A DNA stretch of 5,900 nucleotides from Crenotrichaceae bacterium (GTDB lineage: Bacteria; Pseudomonadota; Gammaproteobacteria; Methylococcales; DRLZ01): positions 1 to 5,900 of the forward strand of contig DRLZ01000065.1 in assembly GCA_011322755.1 (NCBI GenBank), in the 5' to 3' direction. Under the pieces are notes generated by a model, which was given only the letters and a program-made list of their open reading frames with translations, was not told the DNA's origin and did no database searches. Both the position numbers and the translations under genes were made by a program. Shown here one piece after another: positions 1 to 5,900 of this stretch. Numbering within the stretch: position 1 is the stretch's first letter; each line of letters opens with the position of its first letter.

Positions 1-533
1 CTGATTGATCTTCTATCTTGGCCATTCAAGTTGACAAGAAAGCTGTTCAAAAAGCTCGCTGTTTTATTTGAGTAATGACTGAGTTTCATATGTATTCTGG
101 AATTGTTAAGGATATCAGTTTGAATTGATTCTTCTGCTAAGATATTGATTCGTGCTGATTAATGACAATATTATTGGTCAGTTGCAGTCTATTGTTACGA
201 CTGGTTTGATTAATCATGATACGGCCTGTATCTGTTCTGTCGGGATTATCACATTTCCTGATGAGTCTGATTTGTAGTCGATGGGGCAATCAACCTCGAG
301 TATTCAGCTACATTGTAATAATTCAACAAAATAGGATCATTAATTGATGCTCCATAATCAGGCACGATTACCAGTATCCACTTTAATTAGCCAAGAATGG
401 CTGGTTTTGATGTGTATAGTACTGCATAACGTTTTGATGACTGGTGATTGAAAAAACGAAGTGCAGCACGGCACATCTTGTTTTTCAAGCAGTGTTTTTA
501 AAAAATGTCGTACTTCATTGTTTAATCTAAGCA
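1..533. other. Gene-poor region left of the DUF2490 gene
   Basis: No convincing gene is seen on either strand. At the left edge a plus-strand frame is open for 24 codons and stops with TAA at 73-75. It would end in a basic, hydrophobic stretch (LTRKLFKKLAVLFE) and could be the C-terminus of a gene lying to the left, but so short an open frame is expected by chance. An imperfect palindrome lies at 163-180 (TGACAAT, 3 nt, ATTGGTCA). On the minus strand there is an unstarted open stretch of about 45 codons around 245-390 with no recognisable family. The DNA is AT-rich with frequent stops, consistent with non-coding or decayed sequence. Confidence 0.5.
451..480 (-). terminator. Possible weak terminator of the DUF2490 gene
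   Basis: Read on the minus strand, a GTGC / GCAC stem (plus-strand 471-474 and 461-464) with a 6-nt loop is extended by two pairs beyond one mismatch. It is followed within a few bases by a run of six T (plus-strand A run 451-456). It lies about 55 nt after the stop codon of the leftward gene. The stem is short, so this is only a candidate intrinsic terminator. Confidence 0.3.
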
Positions 534-1247
534 TTAAAAAAACCGGTAATGCATATCAATCTGGATATTATGGGTAAATAAGTCATTGGCGCCACGTCTG
601 TCGACATGTTGTCCCATATAACCGATGCTGACTCCGGCTGCCTTGGTGAGCTGATAGTTTAATCCGGTATAGACCCGGTTTTCCGCAACGCCGCTTCTGC
701 CAAAACCACTGTTATTCAGATAGAACAAGACTTCGTAACCAATGTAGCTACTCAGGTTGTCGATAAAAGGCACAGCGTGTCCAACTTGTATCAGTTGTCT
801 AAGTCTGTACCCAGCATCCCCGGTATTCGTATGTATGCGTTCATCCATCCGTATGCGCATCATGAATTTATAATCGTTGAAACGCTGTTTCCACACAAAA
901 TCCTGATACGGGCGGCTTTCCTGGAACGATGACTTGTGTAATGGATCAATCCAGTTATGTACATAACCCAGCCAGACTGAAGCATGCTCATTTATCTGGT
1001 ATCCAGCCTGGGTGAACAAGATGTTTTCAGTAAACCGGGTTTGAGTATGATCATCATCACGGCTGCGAGTCTGGTTTGTAATACGCCAGTGGAATTTGTC
1101 AAGCTCAGGTGATATGGCGCTAAAATCACCTTGCAAGGTGAGTGAACCCCATACTCCAAACATATCGTTCAAGCCGCCAGCAAAGCAGGTGAGTGGAGTT
1201 GCACACAGCAAAAGGCTTAAAATAATTGTATTACTGATTGTTTTCAT
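534..1247 (-). CDS. DUF2490 family predicted outer-membrane beta-barrel protein
   Basis: The 237-residue protein has the pattern of the DUF2490 family, a set of secreted proteins of unknown function predicted to be outer-membrane beta-barrels. An N-terminal signal peptide (MKTISNTIILSLLLC, then a CFA-GG cleavage site near residue 23) is followed by alternating aromatic and polar strands. Typical family elements are an Arg-rich strand with R131, R133, E136 and R137, a YRLR segment near 147-150, Y-E near 171-172, N-R near 190-191, an IGY strand near 208-210, and a terminal strand ending in Phe-Phe, as expected for BAM-dependent insertion. The frame is open to an ATG at 1292, but that start would put 15 polar residues before the signal peptide and has no ribosome binding site. 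The ATG at 1245-1247 has AAGGG 5 nt upstream and gives a normal signal peptide. The gene is transcribed away from the sulP-hyf operon and is probably functionally unrelated. A porin-like or structural role cannot be decided from sequence. Confidence 0.85.
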   Translation of the reverse strand: MKTISNTIILSLLLCATPLTCFAGGLNDMFGVWGSLTLQGDFSAISPELDKFHWRITNQTRSRDDDHTQTRFTENILFTQAGYQINEHASVWLGYVHNWIDPLHKSSFQESRPYQDFVWKQRFNDYKFMMRIRMDERIHTNTGDAGYRLRQLIQVGHAVPFIDNLSSYIGYEVLFYLNNSGFGRSGVAENRVYTGLNYQLTKAAGVSIGYMGQHVDRRGANDLFTHNIQIDMHYRFF

Positions 1248-1637
1248 CTGAGCCCTTGAATGATGTTGAGTTGTCTTATGTTTTGTATACATTTGTTAAT
1301 GATGTGAAGTAGTGTTAACAAGAGAGATTGTCGGCGGTTAGCAGAAACCTCTCAGCTGATAGTCGTGCTTTACTAAAAACCTGCTTGCGATCTGATGACT
1401 GAGCTGGGCGGTATTCGAAATACGTATGAATCCAACAACGCTGTAACCTCCGGGACCTGTCAACTACATACTCAGATCGCTCGCAATTATTTTAGAGTCG
1501 CCAAGTATGAAGAAAGCATAATTTACGCCAAAATAGCTCAACACTGATCTGTTTTTTCCGATCCCCTGAGTAAGCGGTCACGATTACGATTGGTTGCGTG
1601 ATTATAATTGTGATAGAAACAGGAAATCTTAGATAGA
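1248..1637. other. Left half of the divergent intergenic region
   Basis: No gene is seen; only very short frames occur on the plus strand (for example ATG at 1425 with six codons). It must contain the promoter of the leftward DUF2490 gene, but no pair of -35/-10 boxes with proper spacing was found; TATACA around 1286-1291 on the minus strand is the only -10-like element. A perfect 9-bp inverted repeat (GCGATCTGA at 1387-1395, TCAGATCGC at 1472-1480) and a small dyad GTATT-CGA-AATAC at 1411-1423 lie in the middle. A perfect TATAAT occurs at 1603-1608 on the plus strand without a convincing -35. GATTGGTTG at 1588-1596 recurs at 1658-1666. Confidence 0.5.
1253..1257 (-). promoter_or_regulatory. 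Ribosome binding site deciding the DUF2490 start
   Basis: On the minus strand AAGGG sits 5 nt before the ATG at 1247. The alternative ATG at 1292 has no purine-rich Shine-Dalgarno sequence before it. Together with the signal peptide starting at this Met, this fixes the start. Confidence 0.6.
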
Positions 1638-1698
1638 TGGTTCATATCCACCAAATGGATTGGTTGAAATAAACCATATGTGTGGTTTAATCCAACAA
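1638..1698 (+). promoter_or_regulatory. Three tandem 16-bp dyads, candidate activator sites
   Basis: Three copies of a dyad occur in one orientation: TGGTT-N6-CACCA at 1638-1653, TGGTT-N6-AACCA at 1661-1676 (perfect) and TGGTT-N6-AACAA at 1683-1698. Each half-arm lies 11 or 12 bp from the next, and the dyad centres are 23 and 22 bp apart, so all three face the same side of the helix. The centres lie roughly 143, 120 and 98 bp before the start point predicted from the -24/-12 element. That is the usual distance for enhancer-binding proteins acting on sigma54 polymerase. The regulator is not in this window and the motif is not one I can assign. The array also overlaps a sigma70-like promoter, so repression is an alternative reading. 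Confidence 0.55.
1664..1691 (+). promoter_or_regulatory. Alternative sigma70-like promoter inside the dyad array
   Basis: TTGAAA (1664-1669, five of six matches) and TTTAAT (1686-1691, five of six) are separated by 16 nt, giving an acceptable sigma70 promoter. Transcription would start near 1698 and leave a leader of about 120 nt before sulP. Both boxes are embedded in the dyads, so if this promoter is real, the bound protein would probably block it. AT-rich DNA yields such matches easily. Confidence 0.3.
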
Positions 1699-1731
1699 GG
1701 TGTAGTTACCGTTTTTTAATAAATACAGAAT

Positions 1732-1744
1732 AATCAAAAGGATG
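1732..1744 (+). promoter_or_regulatory. IHF-like site between dyads and -24/-12 element
   Basis: AATCAA-N4-ATG matches the IHF consensus WATCAA-N4-TTR except at one base, with an AT-rich stretch (T run at 1712-1717) on its left. It lies between the dyad array and the -24/-12 element, where IHF bends DNA to bring an upstream activator to sigma54 polymerase. IHF consensus matches are common, so the position carries much of the weight. Confidence 0.4.
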
Positions 1745-1762
1745 ATGATGGCGCCAAAACCA

Positions 1763-1778
1763 TGGCATGGATACTGCT
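1763..1778 (+). promoter_or_regulatory. Candidate sigma54 (-24/-12) promoter of the sulP-hyf operon
   Basis: TGGCATG-GATA-CTGCT matches the sigma54 consensus TGGCACG-N4-TTGCW at all but two positions (1768 and 1774). The invariant GG (1764-1765) and GC (1776-1777) are exactly 10 nt apart. The predicted start point is near 1789, giving a leader of about 30 nt that contains the ribosome binding site of sulP. The element is correctly oriented and has dyads and an IHF-like site upstream. The hyf operon of E. coli is known to be sigma54-dependent, which makes this assignment more plausible for a Hyf-type cluster. Confidence 0.5.
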
Positions 1779-1806
1779 TGATAGTTTGATGTTCGCTCAA
1801 TTACCT

Positions 1807-1812
1807 GGAGGG
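1807..1812 (+). promoter_or_regulatory. Strong ribosome binding site for the TTG start of sulP
   Basis: GGAGGG lies 7 nt before the TTG at 1820. No other start codon fits: the next in-frame Met is residue 44, inside the first membrane region, so the TTG start is required to keep the N-terminus intact. Confidence 0.85.
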
Positions 1813-1819
1813 ATTAACC

Positions 1820-3484
1820 TTGAGTACTTCGACCTCACCTACTGTGCCTGAAACCGGACTTGCCGGGTTAAAAAAATACTGGAAAGATGATCTGATTTCC
1901 GGGTTTCTAATTTTTCTGATTGCCTTGCCTTTGTCGCTGGGAATTGCGATGGCGTCAGGATTACCGCCGATGGCTGGAATTCTCAGCGCCATTGTTGGCG
2001 GTATGCTGGTTTCACGAATCAACGGCTCATTTGTTACCATTGCCGGCCCTGCCGCTGGCTTGATCGTGGTGATACTTGATGCCGTCGAAAAGCTCGGAGA
2101 AGGCGATGCCATGGCTGGTTATCGCTATGCTCTTGCTGCGATTGTGATTGCCGGTATTTTGCAAGTCCTCATTGGTTTTTTCAAACTGGGATCATTGAGT
2201 TCTTTTTTTCCAACCTCGGTTGTTCATGGCATGCTGGCTGCCATCGGCATTATCATCATGACCAAGCAGATACACGTGATGTTCGGCGTTAAACCAGACG
2301 CACATAGCCTGTTTGAATCAATGGGGCAAATACCGCACAGCATTATGAACATGAATGCTGAAATTGCTACAATCGGGCTGCTCGGTTTTATGATTATGGT
2401 GATCTGGGCGCAACTAAAACAACCCTTGCTTAAAAAGATTCCCGCTCCAATCATTGTGGTTGCATTGGGAATTTTCCTTGGCATGTATTTTGATCTGGGA
2501 CATCAGCATATTTATCATGTCCCGGAGCAGCTTAACAAACTAACTGCAGACGTTGTGCATGATGGCAAGGTCGGCCCAAATTATCTGGTTGATATCTCGG
2601 ATCATTTCCTTTCCAGTATCCATTTTCCTGATTTTTCTAAAATAGCGACTGTTGAGTTCTGGATTGCTGTGATCAGTATTTGCCTGGTTGGTAGTCTTGA
2701 AAGCCTGTTAACCGCCATTGCTGTCGACAAACTTGATCCTTACAAGCGTGTGACCAATCTGGACAAAGACATTATGGGGATTGGAACTGGCAATGCTGTT
2801 TCCGGTTTAATTGGCGGCACGGCAATGATTTCTGAGGTGGTTCGTAGTTCTGCAAATATCACTAATGGCGCCAAGACCGGGTGGGCGAATTTTTTTCACG
2901 GCGCATGCATGTTGTTATTTGTTGTTCTGTTTCCACAGGTGATTCACAGTATTCCTTTGGCAGCACTGGCAGCTCTACTTGTCTATACCGGTTTTCATCT
3001 GGCCGCGCCAAGAGAATTCAATAAAGTATTAAAAGTTGGCTCTGAACAGTTTTTCATGTTTATCGTGACCATCATCGGCGTGTTGGCGACTGACTTGTTA
3101 ATCGGTGTTGCCATCGGCATTGTAGTCAAGTTGATTATCCACATGCTGCGCGGAGTTTCGTTGAAAAACCTGTTCAAGATTCATTATTCAGTCTCGGATA
3201 TCGAACAGGATAATGTGACTGTCAAACTCGATGGTTCTGCGCTGTTTACTAATTTTCTGCCACTTAAAAAGACCCTGGATACACTTCCACACGGTAAACA
3301 TGTGACCCTGGATCTATCCAATGCCTATTTGATTGATCATACCGTCATGGAATATATGCATGACTTCATGCATCACTATGAGGATCATGGTGGCAAGTGC
3401 AAACAAATTGGCGATGCGATTCATACATTTTCCAATCACGATCTGGCGGCTCGAATCATGAAGCGTGAAACGCGCAATCAATAA
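1820..3484 (+). CDS. sulP: SulP family anion permease with C-terminal STAS domain
   Basis: This 554-residue inner-membrane protein is a SulP (SLC26-like) transporter of normal length. The membrane domain covers about residues 25-443 and the STAS domain about 464-550. Visible family motifs are SGFLIFLIALPLSLGIAMASG (27-47) at the first segments, TIAGPAAGL (74-81 region), SLESLLTAIAVDKLD (292-306) and GN-x2-SG-x2-GG (324-333), followed by SEVVRSSAN (338-346). In the STAS domain DLSNAYLIDHTVMEYM (498-513) takes the place of the usual Asp-Ser-Ser/Thr-Gly loop. E294 sits where the cyanobacterial Na+/bicarbonate transporter BicA has its Na+-binding Asp, while T298 matches the BicA Thr; the E. coli homologue DauA also has Glu there. 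This hints at proton rather than sodium coupling. Substrate is not decided by sequence: sulfate, bicarbonate or dicarboxylates occur in the family. It starts at TTG with a strong ribosome binding site and is followed after 48 nt by hyfB, with no terminator between, so the two are probably cotranscribed. Bicarbonate is the favoured substrate from context only. Confidence 0.93.
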   Translation: MSTSTSPTVPETGLAGLKKYWKDDLISGFLIFLIALPLSLGIAMASGLPPMAGILSAIVGGMLVSRINGSFVTIAGPAAGLIVVILDAVEKLGEGDAMAGYRYALAAIVIAGILQVLIGFFKLGSLSSFFPTSVVHGMLAAIGIIIMTKQIHVMFGVKPDAHSLFESMGQIPHSIMNMNAEIATIGLLGFMIMVIWAQLKQPLLKKIPAPIIVVALGIFLGMYFDLGHQHIYHVPEQLNKLTADVVHDGKVGPNYLVDISDHFLSSIHFPDFSKIATVEFWIAVISICLVGSLESLLTAIAVDKLDPYKRVTNLDKDIMGIGTGNAVSGLIGGTAMISEVVRSSANITNGAKTGWANFFHGACMLLFVVLFPQVIHSIPLAALAALLVYTGFHLAAPREFNKVLKVGSEQFFMFIVTIIGVLATDLLIGVAIGIVVKLIIHMLRGVSLKNLFKIHYSVSDIEQDNVTVKLDGSALFTNFLPLKKTLDTLPHGKHVTLDLSNAYLIDHTVMEYMHDFMHHYEDHGGKCKQIGDAIHTFSNHDLAARIMKRETRNQ

Positions 3485-3532
3485 AGTTGGCAATGTTACT
3501 GTCTTCCTAATCCTGCATTTGAGAGAATATTT

Positions 3533-5653
3533 ATGATTCTATTGTTAGCATACGCAGCAGTATTGCTCAGTCTGTTATCGGGTTTGCTTGCCTTGTTGAT
3601 GCGTTACCGAAATTGTCTGATCAACCTGAAACAATCTGCGACATTTTTAAATCCAGTATGGCAACAACGACTGGACGCATTTCTTGAAGAACAGGTTTTT
3701 CCCCAACGCCTGCAACAACTCAGTTTTATCGTACTGGGTCTGGCTGGTGTTTGTGCCGTTGCGGCCGGTCTAACCTGTTTGCTCAGTCAGCAGGTTATCA
3801 CTGATCAATTGAGTCTTGGCTTGCCCTGGCTTCCCTGGCACGTGCGTTTTGACAGTCTGTCAGCCTTCTTTTACCTGATTATCGGCATTGCTGTCTGCGC
3901 GGTTAGTTTGTATGGCCCTGGCTATGTTAGCCACAATAATGAACAAGATCATCCGTTTGGTGTGCTTGGATTATTCACCGGTCTGTTTATCGCTGGGATG
4001 TTGCTGGTGTTACTGGCAGATGACGCGTTCTTTTTTATGATTGCCTGGGAAGTAATGTCGGTTGCCAGTTATTTTCTGGTGGCGTTTCAGCACGAAAATC
4101 CGGCTAATCGACGGGCTGCTTTTCTATATCTGATGATGGCCGAGGTGGGAGCGATCTCGATTATTCTGGCTTATGGTGTACTCGCCAGTTTTTCCGAAAA
4201 CTATAACTTTACCTTTGATGCGTTGCGTGCTGCATCATTAACAGACACTTGGGCAAACATTGCTTTTGTGATGGCTTTGTTGGGTTTTGGTATGAAAGCC
4301 GGTCTGGTTCCAATCCATGTCTGGTTGCCGGAAGCCCATCCGGTTGCGCCATCGCACATTTCTGCTCTAATGAGCGGGGTGATGCTCAAAGTCGCTGTCT
4401 ACGGGCTGATTCGTTTTACCTATGATCTGCTTGGCGGTATTCAATGGGAATGGGGTTTGGCGGTGTTAATCATTGGCGCTGTTTCATCGGTGTTCGGGGT
4501 GTTGTATGCACTCATGCAACATAATCTAAAACGCTTGCTAGCGTATCACTCAGTTGAAAATATCGGCATCATTTTTATCGGTCTCGGATTGTCGATGATT
4601 TTTTTCAGCTACGGACATGAACAACTGGGTGTGCTTGGTCTGGTTGCCGCGCTGTTTCACACCTTGAACCATGCCTTATTTAAAAGCCTACTGTTTCTTG
4701 GTGCTGGCGTCATCATCCATCAAACTCGAGAAACCGATATTGAGCGTATGGGTGGCTTGATTCATCGCATGCCCAAAACCTCTGTACTGTTCCTGATTGG
4801 TTGTATGGCGATTTCAGCATTACCACCATTGAATGGTTTTGTTTCTGAGTGGCTGACCTTTCAAGCTGCGTTACAAGCTGATGTGATCGAAAGCGGCGTC
4901 ATCCGTAGTCTGATTCCGGTTTCTGCTGCTGCGTTAGCATTGGCAGCCGCACTGGCTGCCGCCTGTTTCGTCAAGGTATTTGGAACCATTTTTCTGGGTT
5001 TGCCACGCTCTGGTCATTGCGCCAAAGCACAGGAAATAGATGACAACGGTGTCATAGCAGGAATGGGTATGCTAGCCGGGTTATGTTTGTTAATCGGTAT
5101 TTTCCCCGGAGCCATTATTGCACTGCTCAACACGGTATCCGTGCAGCTAATGGGACAGACTCTGCCGAATGATACCGCCGCCAACTGGTTATGGTTGGCG
5201 CCGGTATCTGCTGAGCAAGCTTCTTATGCAGCACCGCTGGTTTTTCTTGGCATTCTTGTCGCTGGCGGAATCAGTTACTGGTATTTGCGTCGGGATCCAG
5301 AAAAGGCCTATCGCCGTGCAGATACCTGGGATTGTGGCTTTGGTGGTCTGACACCACGTATGCAATACACCAGTACATCTTTCAGCATGCCAATCAGGCG
5401 TATATTTTCCAATGCCTGGCAAATTGAGGAACAGATAAATATTCAACAACATGAGACCAGCAAACAGCAAGTCACTGACATCAATTACAAATTACACGTT
5501 CAGGATCACTTCTGGGTCAGAATTTACTTGCCAATCGAGCGTGGCGTGAATCAGATGGCGCGATTAATCGGTCGTATTCAGACCGGGAGCATTCGCGTCT
5601 ACCTGGGCTATTCCTTTGTAACCTTAATTCTCTTATTGTGGGTGATCAGCTAA
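3533..5653 (+). CDS. hyfB: HyfB/NuoL-type proton-translocating membrane subunit
   Basis: This 706-residue polytopic protein belongs to the Mrp antiporter-like family that includes NuoL/M/N and the hydrogenase-4/3 subunits HyfB and HycC, and would move protons across the inner membrane. Conserved ionisable residues of the channel are present: E173 in IAWEVMS, K255 in GMKAGLVP, K286 in SGVMLKVAVY (31 residues after K255, as in NuoM), H376/H380 with K384 in FHTLNHALFKSLLFLGAG, and E439 in NGFVSEW, matching the NuoM Glu. The C-terminal part has W599-D600-C601-G602 and a YTSTSFSMP segment (612-620), then a soluble stretch and a last membrane helix (691-705), features of HyfB/HycC rather than NuoL. 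It is slightly longer than E. coli HyfB, partly through an amphipathic linker of about 40 residues (24-63) after the first helix. GAGAG lies 7 nt before the ATG. The hyfC ATG overlaps its stop codon. The HyfB-like call is firm; whether the complex is a hydrogenase depends on genes outside the window. Confidence 0.92.
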   Translation: MILLLAYAAVLLSLLSGLLALLMRYRNCLINLKQSATFLNPVWQQRLDAFLEEQVFPQRLQQLSFIVLGLAGVCAVAAGLTCLLSQQVITDQLSLGLPWLPWHVRFDSLSAFFYLIIGIAVCAVSLYGPGYVSHNNEQDHPFGVLGLFTGLFIAGMLLVLLADDAFFFMIAWEVMSVASYFLVAFQHENPANRRAAFLYLMMAEVGAISIILAYGVLASFSENYNFTFDALRAASLTDTWANIAFVMALLGFGMKAGLVPIHVWLPEAHPVAPSHISALMSGVMLKVAVYGLIRFTYDLLGGIQWEWGLAVLIIGAVSSVFGVLYALMQHNLKRLLAYHSVENIGIIFIGLGLSMIFFSYGHEQLGVLGLVAALFHTLNHALFKSLLFLGAGVIIHQTRETDIERMGGLIHRMPKTSVLFLIGCMAISALPPLNGFVSEWLTFQAALQADVIESGVIRSLIPVSAAALALAAALAAACFVKVFGTIFLGLPRSGHCAKAQEIDDNGVIAGMGMLAGLCLLIGIFPGAIIALLNTVSVQLMGQTLPNDTAANWLWLAPVSAEQASYAAPLVFLGILVAGGISYWYLRRDPEKAYRRADTWDCGFGGLTPRMQYTSTSFSMPIRRIFSNAWQIEEQINIQQHETSKQQVTDINYKLHVQDHFWVRIYLPIERGVNQMARLIGRIQTGSIRVYLGYSFVTLILLLWVIS

Positions 5654-5900
5654 TGAACTGGTTAATCGCTTTTCTACAAACTGCGCTATTTATCATACTT
5701 GCACCATTGCTGTCTGGCTGGGTTAAATACTGCAAGTGTTATTTGCAAAATCGTAAGGCGCCATCACTGTTGCAGCCGTATCGTGACTTGCTGAAACTCA
5801 TCCGTAAACAACCGATTGTCGCCAAGCCTGCTTCCTGGTTGTTTATTGTGACACCTTACATTGTGTTTTCAGCGACCGCGCTTGCCGCTTCCGTGATTCC
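5653..5900 (+). CDS. hyfC: HyfC/NuoH-type membrane subunit, 5' part only
   Basis: The gene runs off the right edge; 82 full codons are visible. The ATG shares one base with the hyfB stop codon (TAATG), so the two are translationally coupled; a GGGTG stretch 8 nt or so before it is only a weak ribosome binding site. A first membrane helix (about 4-22) is followed by LQNRKAPSLLQPYRDLLKL (31-49), the diagnostic cytoplasmic loop of the HyfC/HycD/NuoH family, and then a second helix starting near 62. In complex I and group 4 hydrogenases this subunit anchors the hydrophilic arm to the membrane and helps form the quinone or coupling cavity. The HyfC-type loop and the order hyfB-hyfC match the E. 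coli hyf operon, so hyfE, hyfF, hyfG and hyfI homologues are expected to follow. Confidence 0.9.
   Translation, partial: MNWLIAFLQTALFIILAPLLSGWVKYCKCYLQNRKAPSLLQPYRDLLKLIRKQPIVAKPASWLFIVTPYIVFSATALAASVI

Noticed and set aside
1..75. Possible C-terminal end of a plus-strand gene entering from the left edge.
   Set aside because: Only 24 codons are visible, an open run of that length is common by chance, and there is no recognisable family motif.
245..390. Minus-strand open stretch of about 45 codons in the left gene-poor region, considered as a decayed gene.
   Set aside because: It has no good start codon or ribosome binding site and no recognisable motif; neighbouring frames did not continue a related protein.
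1603..1608. Perfect TATAAT taken as the main sulP promoter.
   Set aside because: No -35 box is found at 16-18 nt and the extended -10 TG is one base out of place; it would also leave a leader over 200 nt long.
1742..1789. Mini-ORF of 15 codons (starting with three ATG codons after AAAAGG) just before sulP, a possible leader peptide.
   Set aside because: If the -24/-12 promoter is right, transcription starts near 1789 and this frame is not transcribed. Its sequence shows no attenuator-like codon run and no terminator hairpin follows.
4201..5470. Open frames on the minus strand and in an alternate plus frame inside hyfB.
   Set aside because: They overlap a well-conserved membrane protein gene, have no family signature, and arise from its codon composition.
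588..5763. GGCGCC occurs five times (near 588, 1750, 2868, 5199 and 5758), more than expected for AT-rich DNA.
   Set aside because: Four of the copies are in coding sequence, spacing is irregular, and one over-represented hexamer among thousands is not significant.
3533..5900. Canonical DAB inorganic carbon pump (DabB plus DabA).
   Set aside because: The NuoL-like protein carries the HyfB/HycC C-terminal WDCG region and is followed by a HyfC-type subunit, not by a DUF2309 DabA protein.

Overview
The window reads as chromosomal DNA of moderate to low GC from a Gram-negative bacterium, most likely a proteobacterium. The evidence is an outer-membrane-type protein with a signal peptide and aromatic C-terminus, a SulP permease, and a Hyf/complex-I-like membrane module. 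A chemolithoautotroph or other C1-fixing lineage would fit the gene content, but nothing here fixes the taxon. No mobile element, CRISPR array, tRNA or rRNA was seen.

Layout: 1-533 is gene-poor DNA with a weak hairpin that may terminate the leftward gene. 534-1247 (minus) encodes a DUF2490-family predicted outer-membrane beta-barrel, with its start placed 45 nt inside the longest open frame. 1248-1819 is the divergent intergenic region. Its right half holds what looks like a complete sigma54 control region: three tandem 16-bp dyads (TGGTT-N6-AACMA) two helical turns apart, an IHF-like site, a -24/-12 element with exact GG-N10-GC spacing, and then a strong ribosome binding site and a TTG start. 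1820-3484 (plus) is a SulP anion permease with a STAS domain. 3533-5653 (plus) is a HyfB/NuoL-type proton-translocating subunit. 5653-5900 (plus, cut by the window edge) is the start of a HyfC/NuoH-type subunit whose ATG overlaps the hyfB stop codon.

Interpretation: sulP, hyfB and hyfC point the same way with short gaps and no visible terminator, so they probably form one operon continuing past the window. A SulP permease (sulfate, bicarbonate or a related anion) leading a Hyf-type proton-translocating module suggests redox- or proton-driven anion uptake, possibly inorganic carbon accumulation. That function is inferred; the gene families are well supported. The second point of interest is the sigma54-type promoter with a three-site upstream array for an unidentified enhancer-binding protein. 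It recalls the sigma54-dependent control of the E. coli hyf operon, but the array sequence is not one I can assign to a known regulator.
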